The notes under the pieces are model-generated. The model worked only from the letters and a program-made list of their open reading frames with translations. It searched no databases and was not told where the DNA came from. The position numbers were made by a program, and so were the translations under genes. Positions 34,316-43,857 of a stretch of 64,000 nucleotides of DNA are shown in pieces. The DNA is taken from the NCBI RefSeq assembly GCF_040196175.1, contig NZ_JBEFNF010000008.1, positions 72,075 to 136,074 of the forward strand. Direction: 5' to 3'. How positions within the stretch are numbered: position 1 is the stretch's first letter; every line of letters starts with the position of its first letter. Source of the DNA: Halospina sp040196175. GTDB taxonomy: Bacteria; Pseudomonadota; Gammaproteobacteria; Pseudomonadales; Oleiphilaceae.

Positions 34316-36049
34316 ATGGACCAGCAGACACTGATCTATATTGTCGTGGGCGCTACCTTCGCGCTCTATATCGGCATTGCCATTTACTGTAAGGCGGGCT
34401 CCACCCGCGAATTCTATGTAGCCTCCAAGGGCGTCCATCCGGTTGCCAACGGCATGGCCACGGCAGCCGACTGGATGTCCGCAGCAAGCTTCATCTCCAT
34501 GGCGGGTCTTATCGCCTTCCTCGGTTATGGCGGCTCGGTCTTTCTGATGGGCTGGACCGGTGGCTTCGTGCTGCTTGCGATGCTGCTGGCGCCCTACCTG
34601 CGCAAATTCGGCAAGTTCACGGTGCCGGAATTCCTGGGGGATCGCTACTATTCCAATACGGCGCGGATCATTGGCGTTATCTGCCTGATTCTGGCCTCGC
34701 TGACTTACGTTATCGGCCAGATGACCGGCACCGGCGTTGCTTTCTCACGCTTCCTGGAAGTGAGCTATGAGATGGGCCTGTCCATTGGCATGGTCATCGT
34801 GTTCTTTTACGCCGTCATGGGCGGCATGAAGGGGATCACCTACACCCAGATTGCCCAGTACTGCGTCATGATCACGGCTTATACCGTTCCGGCTGTGTTC
34901 ATTTCTCTGCAGATGACAGGCTGGGCACTGCCGCAGATTGGCCTGGGCTCCACTCTGACCGAGCATGGCACCTATGTGCTGGACCGTCTTGACCAGGTTC
35001 TGAGCGAATTGGGCTTTGCCGAATACGTGGCGGTGGATGAGCACAACCGCGTCAATATGTTCTTCTATACGCTGTCGCTGATGATCGGTACTGCCGGCCT
35101 GCCGCACGTGATCATCCGCTTCTTCACCGTTCCGACGGTCAAGGCGGCGCGCTCCTCCGCGGGCTGGGCTCTGGTGTTCATCGCCATCCTGTACACCACC
35201 GCACCGACCGTTGGCGCCATGGCCCGGCTGAACCTGATGGAGACCTTCGGCACCACGGACGCCACTGAGATGGTCTACGAGGAGCGGCCCCAGTGGGTTA
35301 AGAACTGGGAGCAGACTGGACTCATCGAGTTCACCGACAAGGACAACAGCGGCACCATCAACTACAGCTCTAACGCGCAAGAGAATGAGGTCACCGAGCT
35401 CAATCGTGACATCATTGTTCTGGCCAACCCCGAGATCGCCATGCTGCCCGACTGGGTGATCGCGATCGTGGCCGCTGGTGGTCTTGCCGCCGCGCTGTCC
35501 ACAGCAGCGGGTCTGTTGCTGGCCATCTCCTCGGCGGTCTCCCATGACCTGCTGAAAGGGGTGTTCAAGCCGGACATCTCGGAGAAGAATGAGCTGCTTG
35601 CCGGCCGGATCTCGATGGCGGCCTCCATTGCCGTAGCGGGGTACCTGGGCTTCAATCCACCCGGCTTCGCGGCGGGCACAGTGGCATTGGCCTTCGGGCT
35701 CGCAGCCGCCAGTCTGTTCCCGGCGCTGATGTTCGGCATCTTCTACAAGAAGATGAACAAGGAAGGCGCCATCGCCGGCATGCTGTCGGGTCTGACCGTG
35801 AACCTGCTGTACGTGTTCCAGCACAAGGGCATCATGTTCGTTTCCAGTACTTCCTTCCTGGGTGGTCTGGACCCGAACTGGTTCTTCGGTATCTCGCCGA
35901 ACGCCTTTGGTGCTGTGGGCGCCATCGTCAACTTCATCGTCGCCATGGCGGTGTGCCAGATGACCCCGGAACCGCCGGATCATATCCAGCACATCGTGGA
36001 CGATGTACGGGTGCCGACGGGCGCGTCGCTCGCCTCAGGCGGTCACTAA
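34316..36049 (+). CDS. sodium:solute symporter large subunit, VC_2705-type (acetate/short-chain acid)
   Basis: The 577-aa SLC5-fold transporter has about 13 membrane helices and the core segments ADWMSAASFISMAG and GLPHVIIRFFTVP. A periplasmic or cytoplasmic insertion at about residues 310-380 is acidic and contains DKDNSGTINYSS (341-352), which resembles an EF-hand calcium loop. Pairing with DUF4212 and the acs neighbourhood suggest acetate or similar monocarboxylate import. ActP is the closest well-known relative, but the small-subunit pairing marks a distinct subfamily. Confidence 0.87.
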   Translation: MDQQTLIYIVVGATFALYIGIAIYCKAGSTREFYVASKGVHPVANGMATAADWMSAASFISMAGLIAFLGYGGSVFLMGWTGGFVLLAMLLAPYLRKFGKFTVPEFLGDRYYSNTARIIGVICLILASLTYVIGQMTGTGVAFSRFLEVSYEMGLSIGMVIVFFYAVMGGMKGITYTQIAQYCVMITAYTVPAVFISLQMTGWALPQIGLGSTLTEHGTYVLDRLDQVLSELGFAEYVAVDEHNRVNMFFYTLSLMIGTAGLPHVIIRFFTVPTVKAARSSAGWALVFIAILYTTAPTVGAMARLNLMETFGTTDATEMVYEERPQWVKNWEQTGLIEFTDKDNSGTINYSSNAQENEVTELNRDIIVLANPEIAMLPDWVIAIVAAGGLAAALSTAAGLLLAISSAVSHDLLKGVFKPDISEKNELLAGRISMAASIAVAGYLGFNPPGFAAGTVALAFGLAAASLFPALMFGIFYKKMNKEGAIAGMLSGLTVNLLYVFQHKGIMFVSSTSFLGGLDPNWFFGISPNAFGAVGAIVNFIVAMAVCQMTPEPPDHIQHIVDDVRVPTGASLASGGH

Positions 36050-36189
36050 GCCCTGATGGAACCACTTCAGACAGTGCTGCTTCGGCAGTACTGTCTGTTT
36101 TCAGCTACCCTTAACGGAGATGCCGGGAGAGCGCCCCGCTTTCGGGACGCTGCCCCGGCAATTCCCCTTCCCCTGAACAGAGGCCGTGC

Positions 36190-36684
36190 ATGTTCCGCAA
36201 TTTCCATTTCATTGTCGCCCTTCTGGTTGCTCCGGCTCTGGCCATATTGGCCTGGTACGCAGCGGATACCATGCTTTCGGACAAAAAAGAGAAGGCGAAG
36301 GAAGGTCTGGGCTACGAACTCATCGGTGAATCCAACTGCCGCTATGAGAGTGGCACCTGCACCATGAGCAACGGCAACTTCAAATTGGACATCCAGGTGG
36401 ACCGCGCCGGCGAGGGTAAGCTGGCGGTGCGACTGGAATCGGCCCATCCACTGGATGCCATGAGCATGGGATGGGTCAATCCCGACGCCGACAGCACGAA
36501 ACAGACGATGCTGGAAGCGGTCAATGAAAAGGCCACTCGCTGGCAGGGTGTTATCCCCGGCGAGGCGAGTACCAAGGCCCGCATGCGGGTCCTGGCGAGA
36601 GCGGACGGCACCAGCTATTACGGCGATGCAAAGACCGTCTTCATCGATTACGAAACCAGTTTCGGGGAGGACTTCCGGAAATGA
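36190..36684 (+). CDS. single-pass membrane protein of unknown function in the acetate operon
   Basis: The 164-aa protein has an N-terminal membrane anchor (FIVALLVAPALAILAWYAA) and a periplasmic-type domain with a Cys pair (NCRYESGTCTM). It overlaps the DUF294 gene by 4 bp (ATGA), so the two are translationally coupled. I recognise no family with confidence; position suggests an accessory role in the acetate/regulatory operon. Confidence 0.75.
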   Translation: MFRNFHFIVALLVAPALAILAWYAADTMLSDKKEKAKEGLGYELIGESNCRYESGTCTMSNGNFKLDIQVDRAGEGKLAVRLESAHPLDAMSMGWVNPDADSTKQTMLEAVNEKATRWQGVIPGEASTKARMRVLARADGTSYYGDAKTVFIDYETSFGEDFRK

Positions 36685-38540
36685 CTGAAACCCAATCGCT
36701 GCCGCCCGAGCTGGCCTCAGTCGCGGATTTCATCCGCACGACGCTGCCGTTCAATGTCCTGCCCGAACCCGAAATTGACCGCATTGTGCACGAGATGGAA
36801 ATCGGCTATTTCCGTAACGGCCATGTGTTCAACGAAAACACCCGGGATCAGGGACTGCGCATTCTACGCAGCGGCGCGGCGGAAATCCGCAGCCAGGATG
36901 GTGAGCTGCTCGATCGACTGGCAGAGGGCGAAAGCTTCGCTCTGAGCGGCCTGCTTCAGCAGGAGCCCGGCGTGCGTGCTGTGCTGATTGAGGACAGCCT
37001 GATCTACTTCCTCCCCCAAAAGGCCTACCAGGACCTTCGTGGGCGCTTCCGGGATTTCGACCGGTTCTTCCATGGTCAGCGCAGTCGACGTCTGTTCCGC
37101 GCGACCCAGAGCATGGTTTCCCCGGACGGCATGCTGACACCCGTCAAAGCCCTGATGGCCACAGATCTGGTCACCACCACCGAGGATACCTCAGTGGCCG
37201 AACTGGCGGACATGATGTCGAACCGACGGGTATCCTCCGCACTGGTACTGAACGACGGTAACCTCAGCGGCATTGTCACGGACCGGGACCTGCGCAGCCG
37301 GGTGCTGGCAGCGCGGCGTTGCCCTGATACACCGGTCGCCGACATCATGACGGCGAATCCGGTCAGCCTGAAGCACGAGGCGACGCTGTTTGACGCTACC
37401 CTGCTGATGACGCGCCACCGCATGCATCACCTGCCTGTGCTTGAGGACCACAAGCCGGTGGGCATCCTGACGACATCGGATCTGATAACCGCCCGCCAGG
37501 ACGATCCCGTCTACATCGTTCAGCGCCTCTCGCGCCAGGAATCGGTTGCCAACCTGCAGATGGTTCTGCGGGACATTCCCCAGTTCCTTCTGCGCTGGAC
37601 GGATGCAGGCGTTCCCGCAGACCAGGTCAGCCACATCCTCACCGCCATCAGCGATACCGTGACCAATCGGCTGATCGAGATGGCGCTGGCGGAGCTGGGG
37701 CCGGCCCCGGTGCCCTATGCCTGGTTGTGCTTTGGTTCGCAGGCGCGTGCCGAGCAGCTGCTCAACGCGGACCAGGACAACGGGCTGGTCATCTCGGATG
37801 AGGCCAATGACGAGGATATGGCCTGGTTCGAACAGCTGGCGACCAGAGTCAGCGACAGCCTCAATGAATGCGGTTATGTCTACTGTGATGGCTACGTGAT
37901 GGCGACCAACCCCTTCTGGCGGCGCCGGCTTTCCGGTTGGCATGTGGCGGTGGATAACTGGGTCGCGAGCTTCAGTCCGCACCATGTGATGGAGATCAGC
38001 ATCGCCTTCGATCTGCGCACCGTCCACGGTGATTTCACGCTCACTGAAAAGATCCAGTCGCACATGCTCCAGCGCGTTCAGGCGAACTCCATCTTCCAGG
38101 CAGCACTGGCGGAAAACGTGCTGGAAGGCAGTCCGCCTATCGGTATTTTCCGGCGCTTTGTGGTGGAGCGTAATGGCGACCATAAGGATACGCTCAACCT
38201 GAAGAAGCGTGGCCTTCTGCCGATCATTGAGATTGTGCGCCTGCATGCGCTGGCGGCCGGAATTGACCGCATCAACACTCTGGAACGACTGGATGAGCTG
38301 GCGCGGAGCAAACACATGACCCGCTACGACGCCCGCAACCTGCAGGACGCCCTGCGCTTTCTGATGCAGGTGCGGCTGCAGGTACAGGCGGACCAGATCC
38401 GCGAGGGCGAAGAGCTGAGCAACTACTGTAATCCCCGTAATCTGCCCAAGCTTGCACGCGAGCAGTTGCGGGACGCCTTCCAGCTGGTCGACAGCGCCCA
38501 GAAATCCGTGCGCCTGGCCTATCGCCAGGGCATGCGTTGA
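36681..38540 (+). CDS. cNMP-binding/CBS/DUF294 nucleotidyltransferase-like protein
   Basis: The 619-aa protein has a cyclic-nucleotide-binding-fold region (about residues 20-130), paired CBS domains (about 150-275; MATDLVTTTEDTS and MTANPVSLKHEA), then a DUF294 nucleotidyltransferase-like domain. The last contains CFGSQARAEQLLNADQDNG, with the GS...D-x-D pattern of the fold. This family is commonly next to acs and symporter genes and is thought to sense nucleotides, but its reaction is not established. Its stop overlaps the exonuclease ATG. Confidence 0.88.
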   Translation: MTETQSLPPELASVADFIRTTLPFNVLPEPEIDRIVHEMEIGYFRNGHVFNENTRDQGLRILRSGAAEIRSQDGELLDRLAEGESFALSGLLQQEPGVRAVLIEDSLIYFLPQKAYQDLRGRFRDFDRFFHGQRSRRLFRATQSMVSPDGMLTPVKALMATDLVTTTEDTSVAELADMMSNRRVSSALVLNDGNLSGIVTDRDLRSRVLAARRCPDTPVADIMTANPVSLKHEATLFDATLLMTRHRMHHLPVLEDHKPVGILTTSDLITARQDDPVYIVQRLSRQESVANLQMVLRDIPQFLLRWTDAGVPADQVSHILTAISDTVTNRLIEMALAELGPAPVPYAWLCFGSQARAEQLLNADQDNGLVISDEANDEDMAWFEQLATRVSDSLNECGYVYCDGYVMATNPFWRRRLSGWHVAVDNWVASFSPHHVMEISIAFDLRTVHGDFTLTEKIQSHMLQRVQANSIFQAALAENVLEGSPPIGIFRRFVVERNGDHKDTLNLKKRGLLPIIEIVRLHALAAGIDRINTLERLDELARSKHMTRYDARNLQDALRFLMQVRLQVQADQIREGEELSNYCNPRNLPKLAREQLRDAFQLVDSAQKSVRLAYRQGMR

Positions 38541-39229
38541 TGTGGCTGACCCGCGCCCGCCACGAGCGGGCACGGCGACGCTATGCCCGTCACCCCTTCC
38601 CGGAGCCGACGCTGGAGCGGCTGCTGGCAACGCCCTGGCCGGACACCAGCGCCCGCTGGGACGAGGTGGACTGGCTGGCGATTGACCTGGAGACCACCGG
38701 GCTGGACCCGAAAACGGGCTACATCATCAGCTTCGGGTGGGTGGCCGTGGACCAGGGCCGGATCCGGCTGGATACCGCCCGGCACCTGCTGATCGACAGC
38801 CGCAATCTGGTGGGCGACAGCGCCACCATCCATCACATCCGGGATGCGGACCGCAGCGAGGGCGTAGACTTGCCCGCAGCCCTGCGCATGCTGGCACGGG
38901 CGCTGACCGAGCGGATCGCGGTCATGCATCACGCGCCACTGGATGTGGGATTTCTGCGCGCCGCCTACCGGGAGCAGTTCGGCATGGATTGGTTCCAACC
39001 CACTGCGGACACACTGACACTGGAGAAAAAGCGTCTGTTTCAGCGCGATCAGAACCTGCCGCGCAATGTATTGCGGCTGAACAGCTGCCGCGAACGCTAC
39101 GGGTTGCCGGATACCAAGGCACACAATGCACTGGAGGATGCTCTGGCCTGTGGGGAGCTTTTCATGGCCTGGGCCCGCCACTACGGAGGTGACGGCCCCA
39201 GGGTCAAGAACTGCCTCAGCCGGGTCTGA
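38540..39229 (+). CDS. DnaQ/PolC-type 3'-5' exonuclease domain protein
   Basis: The 229-aa protein is a DEDDh exonuclease: AIDLETTGLD (Asp/Glu), HHIRDADRSEGVD, HHAPLDVGFL and the terminal HNALEDALACGELF with the catalytic His and Asp. It degrades DNA 3' ends. It is coupled to DUF294 by a 1-base stop/start overlap, a linkage common in pseudomonad-like genomes, though why repair and acetate genes are joined is unclear. Confidence 0.88.
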   Translation: MWLTRARHERARRRYARHPFPEPTLERLLATPWPDTSARWDEVDWLAIDLETTGLDPKTGYIISFGWVAVDQGRIRLDTARHLLIDSRNLVGDSATIHHIRDADRSEGVDLPAALRMLARALTERIAVMHHAPLDVGFLRAAYREQFGMDWFQPTADTLTLEKKRLFQRDQNLPRNVLRLNSCRERYGLPDTKAHNALEDALACGELFMAWARHYGGDGPRVKNCLSRV

Positions 39230-39232
39230 GCT

Positions 39233-39619
39233 CTACTTCAGCACCATGATGGCATCCATCTCCACCTGGGCGCCCTTGGGCAGGGCGGCCACGCCAATGG
39301 CAGCACGCGCGGGGTACGGCTCACCAAAGACGGTCGCCATGATCTCATTGACCGTGGCGAAGTTGGCCATGTCCGTAAGATAGATATTGAGCTTGACCAG
39401 ATCCTGAATACGACCACCGGAGGCCTCGCAAACCGCCTTCAGGTTTTCGAACACGCGATTGACCTGCTCCGCGAAGCCGCCCGGGACCAGTTCCATGGTA
39501 TCCGGGTCCAGCGGAATCTGGCCCGAGAGATAGACGGTATCGCCTGCCTTCACGGCCTGTGAGTAGGGTCCAATAGCTTCGGGTGCGTTATCCGTCTGGA
39601 TGATGGACTTGTTCGTCAT
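39233..39619 (-). CDS. ridA: RidA enamine/imine deaminase
   Basis: The 128-aa protein has the complete YjgF/YER057c/UK114 pattern: AIGPYSQAV, V-YLSGQIPLDP, E-QVNRVFENL, KLNIYLTDM and PYPARAAIGVAALPKGAQVEMDA with the Arg that positions substrate. It hydrolyses reactive enamines such as 2-aminoacrylate. It lies downstream of spoT in the same direction, a conserved order. Confidence 0.96.
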   Translation of the reverse strand: MTNKSIIQTDNAPEAIGPYSQAVKAGDTVYLSGQIPLDPDTMELVPGGFAEQVNRVFENLKAVCEASGGRIQDLVKLNIYLTDMANFATVNEIMATVFGEPYPARAAIGVAALPKGAQVEMDAIMVLK

Positions 39620-39681
39620 GGGTTACGGCTTTCCTGTCGTCTGTACCGGAATACTGATGCTCGCCTGCCGGCGCGGCGCTG

Positions 39682-41808
39682 TCAACGCCGCACCCGCGTA
39701 ACCGACTTGACGGTACGCTGGTTGCGGATGCGGCGCATGATCCGTGCCAGCTGCTGACGCCCGCTCACATGCAGCGTCATAACAACGACACTGTGGCGGG
39801 CGTCGTGTTCATCCACATTGATGCCCTCGAGATTCGCCTCGGCCTGGGCTACCGTGTTGGCCAGTTCAGCAATCAGGCCGCGCTTACGCGCGGTTTCCAC
39901 CCGCAGCTCCACCGAGAAATCATCGGTAATGTTCTTGGCCCAGCTCAGATACACCAGCTCGGCGGAATCGGCATCCAGGTGGCGCACACTCTCACAGCGC
40001 TCCGAGTGGATCACCATACCATTGCCGGAGCTCATACGGCCGACAATGGGGTCCCCCGGGATGGGATCGCAGCAGTCCGCAAACTGGATCACCGAGCCTT
40101 CGCTTCCCGCAATGGTCATGGTCTGGCCTGCGCGGGTCTCTTCCAGAGCCGGTGTGATATCGCTGTCGTCCCCGTTCTCCGGCGCCAGCTGGCGGGCGAT
40201 GATGTAAGCCATGCGGTTGCCAAGCCCGATGTCCGCCAGCAGCCGGTCAAAGTCCTCCGCCTGGTTATGCGCCAGCACCCGCTCGATACGCCACTGACCA
40301 ATATCATCCAGACGTGACCCGAGACTTTTGAGCGAGCGGCTGAGAAGCTGCCGGCCCAGCTCGACCGACTCCCGGCGCTCCTGGGTCTTGAGAAAATGAC
40401 GGATGCTGGAGCGGGCCTTACCGGTCACCACATAATTGAGCCATACAGAGCTCGGCCTGGCACCAGGCGCGGTGATGATCTCCACTGTCTGGCCACTGTA
40501 AAGTGGCTGGCTAAGCGAAGCCAGCTGGCGATCCACCCGGCAGGCCACACAGGCATTGCCAATATCCGTGTGGATGGCATAGGCGAAATCCACCGCCGTG
40601 GCGCCGCGCGGCAGTGCCATAATACGGCCCTTGGGGGTGAACACGTAGATCTCATCCGGGAAAAGGTCGACCTTCACGTGCTCGATGAACTCCAGCGAGT
40701 CATCCGCCCGCTCACTCATCTCCATCAACCCTTCCAGCCAGCGATCCACCCGTTTCTGATTGACCTCGCCCACGCCAGAGTCGTACTTGTACATCCAGTG
40801 GGCGGCAATGCCGTGGTTGGCCACACTTTCCATCTCCTCGGTGCGGATCTGGATCTCAATGTTCACATGCTTGCCGAACAGCGTGGTGTGCAGTGACTGG
40901 TAGCCATTGGCCTTGGGCATGGCAATGTAGTCCTTGAACCGCCCCGGAAGCGGCTTGTACACGCTGTGGACGGCCCCCAGGATGCGATAGCAGTCATCCA
41001 CAGAGTCGGTGATGATCCGGAAGGCGTACACATCCATGATCTCACCAAATGATTTGTGCTTGAACTTCATCTTGTTGTAGATGGAGTTCAGATGCTTCTC
41101 ACGCCCGATTATGCGCCCTGAAAGCCCGCGCTCCTGCAGCTTATCCTCCAGGCTGGTACGGATCTCGTCGATAATCTCATGATGCTCACCACGCAGCTTA
41201 CGCACGGCCTTGGCGATGTACTGTGAGCGCATGGGGTACATAGCGGCAAAGCCCAGATCTTCCAACTCCACACACAGACTGTGCATGCCAAGCCGGTGAG
41301 CAATAGGCGCGTAGATGTCGAGGGTTTCGGTGGCAATGCGGCGGCGTTTCTCGGGGTTGAGCGGCCCCAGAGTGCGCATGTTGTGCAGCCGGTCCGCCAG
41401 TTTGACCAGAATCACGCGGATGTCACGCGCCATGGCCAGGGTCATCTTCTGAAAGTTTTCCGCCTGGGCCTCGGCGCGTGAACGGAACTCAATCTGGGTT
41501 AGCTTGCTGACGCCATCCACCAGTTCGGCGACCGGCGCACCGAACTGTTCTACCAGCGCATCCTTGGGAATCCCGGTGTCTTCGATAACGTCATGAAGCA
41601 TGGCCGCCATCAGGCTCTGGTGGTCCAGATTAAGCTGCGCCAGGATGTTGGCCACCGCTAACGGGTGACTGATATAGCGCTCGCCGCTGCGCCGATACTG
41701 CCCCTCATGGGCCTGTTCCGCGTAGAAATAGGCCCGCCTGACCTGGTTGACCTTATGATCATCCAGATAGTTTCCGAGGCGTTGCGCCAGTGCGTCGATG
41801 GTCGACAT
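39682..41808 (-). CDS. spoT: bifunctional (p)ppGpp synthetase/hydrolase SpoT
   Basis: The 708-aa protein has an HD hydrolase domain (RYISHPLAVANILA, MLHDVIEDTG, about residues 40-75), a synthetase domain (YAFRIITDSVDDCYRILGAVH, KDYIAMPKANGYQSLHTT), a TGS domain (TPKGRIMALPRGATAVDFAYAIH) and a C-terminal ACT domain. The intact HD motif indicates ppGpp hydrolysis. It sits downstream of rpoZ, as in most gammaproteobacteria, but a strong terminator separates them. Confidence 0.96.
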   Translation of the reverse strand: MSTIDALAQRLGNYLDDHKVNQVRRAYFYAEQAHEGQYRRSGERYISHPLAVANILAQLNLDHQSLMAAMLHDVIEDTGIPKDALVEQFGAPVAELVDGVSKLTQIEFRSRAEAQAENFQKMTLAMARDIRVILVKLADRLHNMRTLGPLNPEKRRRIATETLDIYAPIAHRLGMHSLCVELEDLGFAAMYPMRSQYIAKAVRKLRGEHHEIIDEIRTSLEDKLQERGLSGRIIGREKHLNSIYNKMKFKHKSFGEIMDVYAFRIITDSVDDCYRILGAVHSVYKPLPGRFKDYIAMPKANGYQSLHTTLFGKHVNIEIQIRTEEMESVANHGIAAHWMYKYDSGVGEVNQKRVDRWLEGLMEMSERADDSLEFIEHVKVDLFPDEIYVFTPKGRIMALPRGATAVDFAYAIHTDIGNACVACRVDRQLASLSQPLYSGQTVEIITAPGARPSSVWLNYVVTGKARSSIRHFLKTQERRESVELGRQLLSRSLKSLGSRLDDIGQWRIERVLAHNQAEDFDRLLADIGLGNRMAYIIARQLAPENGDDSDITPALEETRAGQTMTIAGSEGSVIQFADCCDPIPGDPIVGRMSSGNGMVIHSERCESVRHLDADSAELVYLSWAKNITDDFSVELRVETARKRGLIAELANTVAQAEANLEGINVDEHDARHSVVVMTLHVSGRQQLARIMRRIRNQRTVKSVTRVRR

Positions 41809-41912
41809 GAGCTGTTCAGGATGCTCCGCGAGGTGATGTTTGTCCGGTTACTTCCCTGCCCTTTCGCTGATTCCCTTGCCTTCCCTTTCCAGAGTATAGC
41901 TTGTGCGGACAC

Positions 41913-41937
41913 AAAAAAACCGGGGCGTGCCCGGTTT
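41913..41937 (-). terminator. intrinsic terminator after rpoZ
   Basis: On the minus strand AAACCGGG-CACGC-CCCGGTTT is followed directly by a run of T. It lies 25 bp downstream of rpoZ and 105 bp upstream of spoT, implying that spoT has its own promoter or depends on partial read-through. Confidence 0.88.
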
Positions 41938-41961
41938 CTCCGCAAACAATGCCGGCATGCT

Positions 41962-42249
41962 TCAGCTCTCGGCTTCGCCCTGCTCGCCGGATAATGGTAC
42001 TCCGGCGCTGGCGGCAGGTGCTTGCACGGATTCCGCCAGTGCACGCTCATCGGCTTCAACGGTTGCAAAACTGATCTTGCCTTCCGCTATTTCACGCAGA
42101 GCCAGCACTGTGGGCTTATCATTCTCCGGCGCGACCTTGGGGTTACTGCCATAGCTCGCCAGCTGGCGGGCCCGCTTGGTGGAGAGCATGACAAGCTGAA
42201 AGCGGTTGTCGACGTGGTCCAGACAGTCCTCAACGGTGACGCGTGCCAT
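41962..42249 (-). CDS. rpoZ: RNA polymerase omega subunit
   Basis: The 95-aa protein is a standard omega subunit: MARVTVEDCLDHVDNRFQLVMLSTKRARQL and KPTVLALREIAEGKI. It stabilises RNA polymerase beta' and forms a ppGpp site. It lies after gmk with a 69-bp gap. The acidic C-terminal tail is longer than the core but normal for the group. Confidence 0.97.
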   Translation of the reverse strand: MARVTVEDCLDHVDNRFQLVMLSTKRARQLASYGSNPKVAPENDKPTVLALREIAEGKISFATVEADERALAESVQAPAASAGVPLSGEQGEAES

Positions 42250-42318
42250 GGATTACCTCTGTTTGTCTGTGGGTCACTGGAGATCACGCAGTGTAACCCA
42301 CTGATTGCTTTCTGGCCA

Positions 42319-42954
42319 TCATTGATCGGCCCGTGACAACGCTGTGAGAAGGGTTTCATGGCGCTGGCTCTGGCGGCTCAGGCACTGACGCTGGGCGCGG
42401 AACACCACCAGCAGCTCATCCAAGGCGCGCTCGAAGTCATCATTGACCACGAGGTAATCGTATTCAGCCACATGCCGACACTCTTCGGCCGCTTCACGCA
42501 GACGGCGCTCAATCACCTCACTACTGTCCTGGCCGCGCCCCTGAAGACGCTCACGCAGCGCCTCCGGCGAGGGCGGCACCAGGAAGACCGATACCGCATG
42601 CGGGCGCAGATGCCGGATCTGCTGGGCACCCTGCCAGTCGATCTCCAGAATCACATCGCGCCCGGCGGCAAGCTGCTCATCCACCCAGTCACCGGAGGTA
42701 CCGTAATAGTTGTCGAACACCTGTGCATGCTCCAGAAACGTACCCGCTTCCATGAGTGACAGAAACTCCTGCTCGGTGACGAAATGATAGTTGACGCCAT
42801 CCTGCTCCCCGGCACGTGCCGGTCGGGTGGTATGCGACACCGAGACGGTCAGGGCCGGATCACGCGCCAGCACCTCCGACACCAGGCTGGTCTTGCCCGC
42901 TCCGGATGGGGCCGACACCACAAATAGCGTGCCCAGGTAAGGCTGCTCACTCAT
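42319..42954 (-). CDS. gmk: guanylate kinase
   Basis: The 211-aa enzyme has the P-loop SAPSGAGKTSL, the GMP-binding SHTTRPARAGE-x-DGV and the YDYLVVND segment. It phosphorylates GMP to GDP. The ATG at 42954 gives the usual family length; an in-frame ATG at 42972 is possible. The yicC gene often found before gmk is absent. Confidence 0.95.
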   Translation of the reverse strand: MSEQPYLGTLFVVSAPSGAGKTSLVSEVLARDPALTVSVSHTTRPARAGEQDGVNYHFVTEQEFLSLMEAGTFLEHAQVFDNYYGTSGDWVDEQLAAGRDVILEIDWQGAQQIRHLRPHAVSVFLVPPSPEALRERLQGRGQDSSEVIERRLREAAEECRHVAEYDYLVVNDDFERALDELLVVFRAQRQCLSRQSQRHETLLTALSRADQ

Positions 42955-43140
42955 GTCTGGATTACTCCACATTCTGTACTTGTTCGATCAGCACTTTGAT
43001 CGCCGCTGCGTCGCAAGAGGCATCAGACGCTCGGAAATCAACCCATGAGTGTATCACCGCTGGCAAGCGCACGCCCGCAGCTCTGGCCTGGCGTGCTAGA
43101 CTCGCTGATCCCGATCATCCATCAAACCGGAGGAGCGAGC

Positions 43141-43857
43141 ATGCGCCCAAGTGGCCGAAACCCCGACCAACTGCGCAACATCCGCCTGACCCGCCACTAC
43201 AACAAGCACGCTGAGGGAGCCGTTCTTGCTGAATTCGGCGATACTCAGGTCATCTGCACCGCCAGCGTGGAAAACAAGGTGCCCCCTTTTCTCAAAGGCC
43301 AGGGCCAGGGCTGGGTGACCGCCGAGTACGGCATGCTGCCTCGCTCCACCGGCGACCGTATGGGGCGCGAGGCCAGCCGCGGCAAGCAGGGTGGGCGCAC
43401 CATCGAGATTCAGCGTCTGATCGGACGCTCACTGCGCGCTGCGGTGGACCTGGAGGCGCTGGGCGAGCACAGCATCGTGATTGACTGCGACGTGATCCAG
43501 GCCGATGGCGGCACCCGCACAGCGGCTATCACTGGCGGCTGCGTCGCCCTGGTGGATGCCCTCAACACGCTGGTGGCCAACGGCCGGCTGAGCCGCAGCC
43601 CGCTCAAGCAGATGGTGGGCGCGATTTCAGTAGGTGTCTATGACGGCACACCGGTTCTGGATCTGGACTACCCGGAAGATTCCACAGCGGAAACCGACAT
43701 GAACGTGATCATGACGGACAAGGGTGGTTTCATCGAGATTCAGGGCACGGCGGAAGGCGAAGCATTTGAACAGCAGGAACTGGACTCCATGCTGGGGCTC
43801 GCCCGCAAAGGTATCAACGAGCTGTTTGAGGCCCAGAAGACCGTGCTCGCCGGCTAA
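43141..43857 (+). CDS. rph: ribonuclease PH
   Basis: The 238-aa phosphorolytic exoribonuclease has RPSGRNPDQLRNI, VTAEYGMLPRST, IGRSLRAAVD and CDVIQADGGTRTAAI. It trims tRNA 3' ends with phosphate. GGAGGAG 6 nt before the ATG decides the start. It is convergent with the Crc-like gene with no gap. Confidence 0.96.
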   Translation: MRPSGRNPDQLRNIRLTRHYNKHAEGAVLAEFGDTQVICTASVENKVPPFLKGQGQGWVTAEYGMLPRSTGDRMGREASRGKQGGRTIEIQRLIGRSLRAAVDLEALGEHSIVIDCDVIQADGGTRTAAITGGCVALVDALNTLVANGRLSRSPLKQMVGAISVGVYDGTPVLDLDYPEDSTAETDMNVIMTDKGGFIEIQGTAEGEAFEQQELDSMLGLARKGINELFEAQKTVLAG

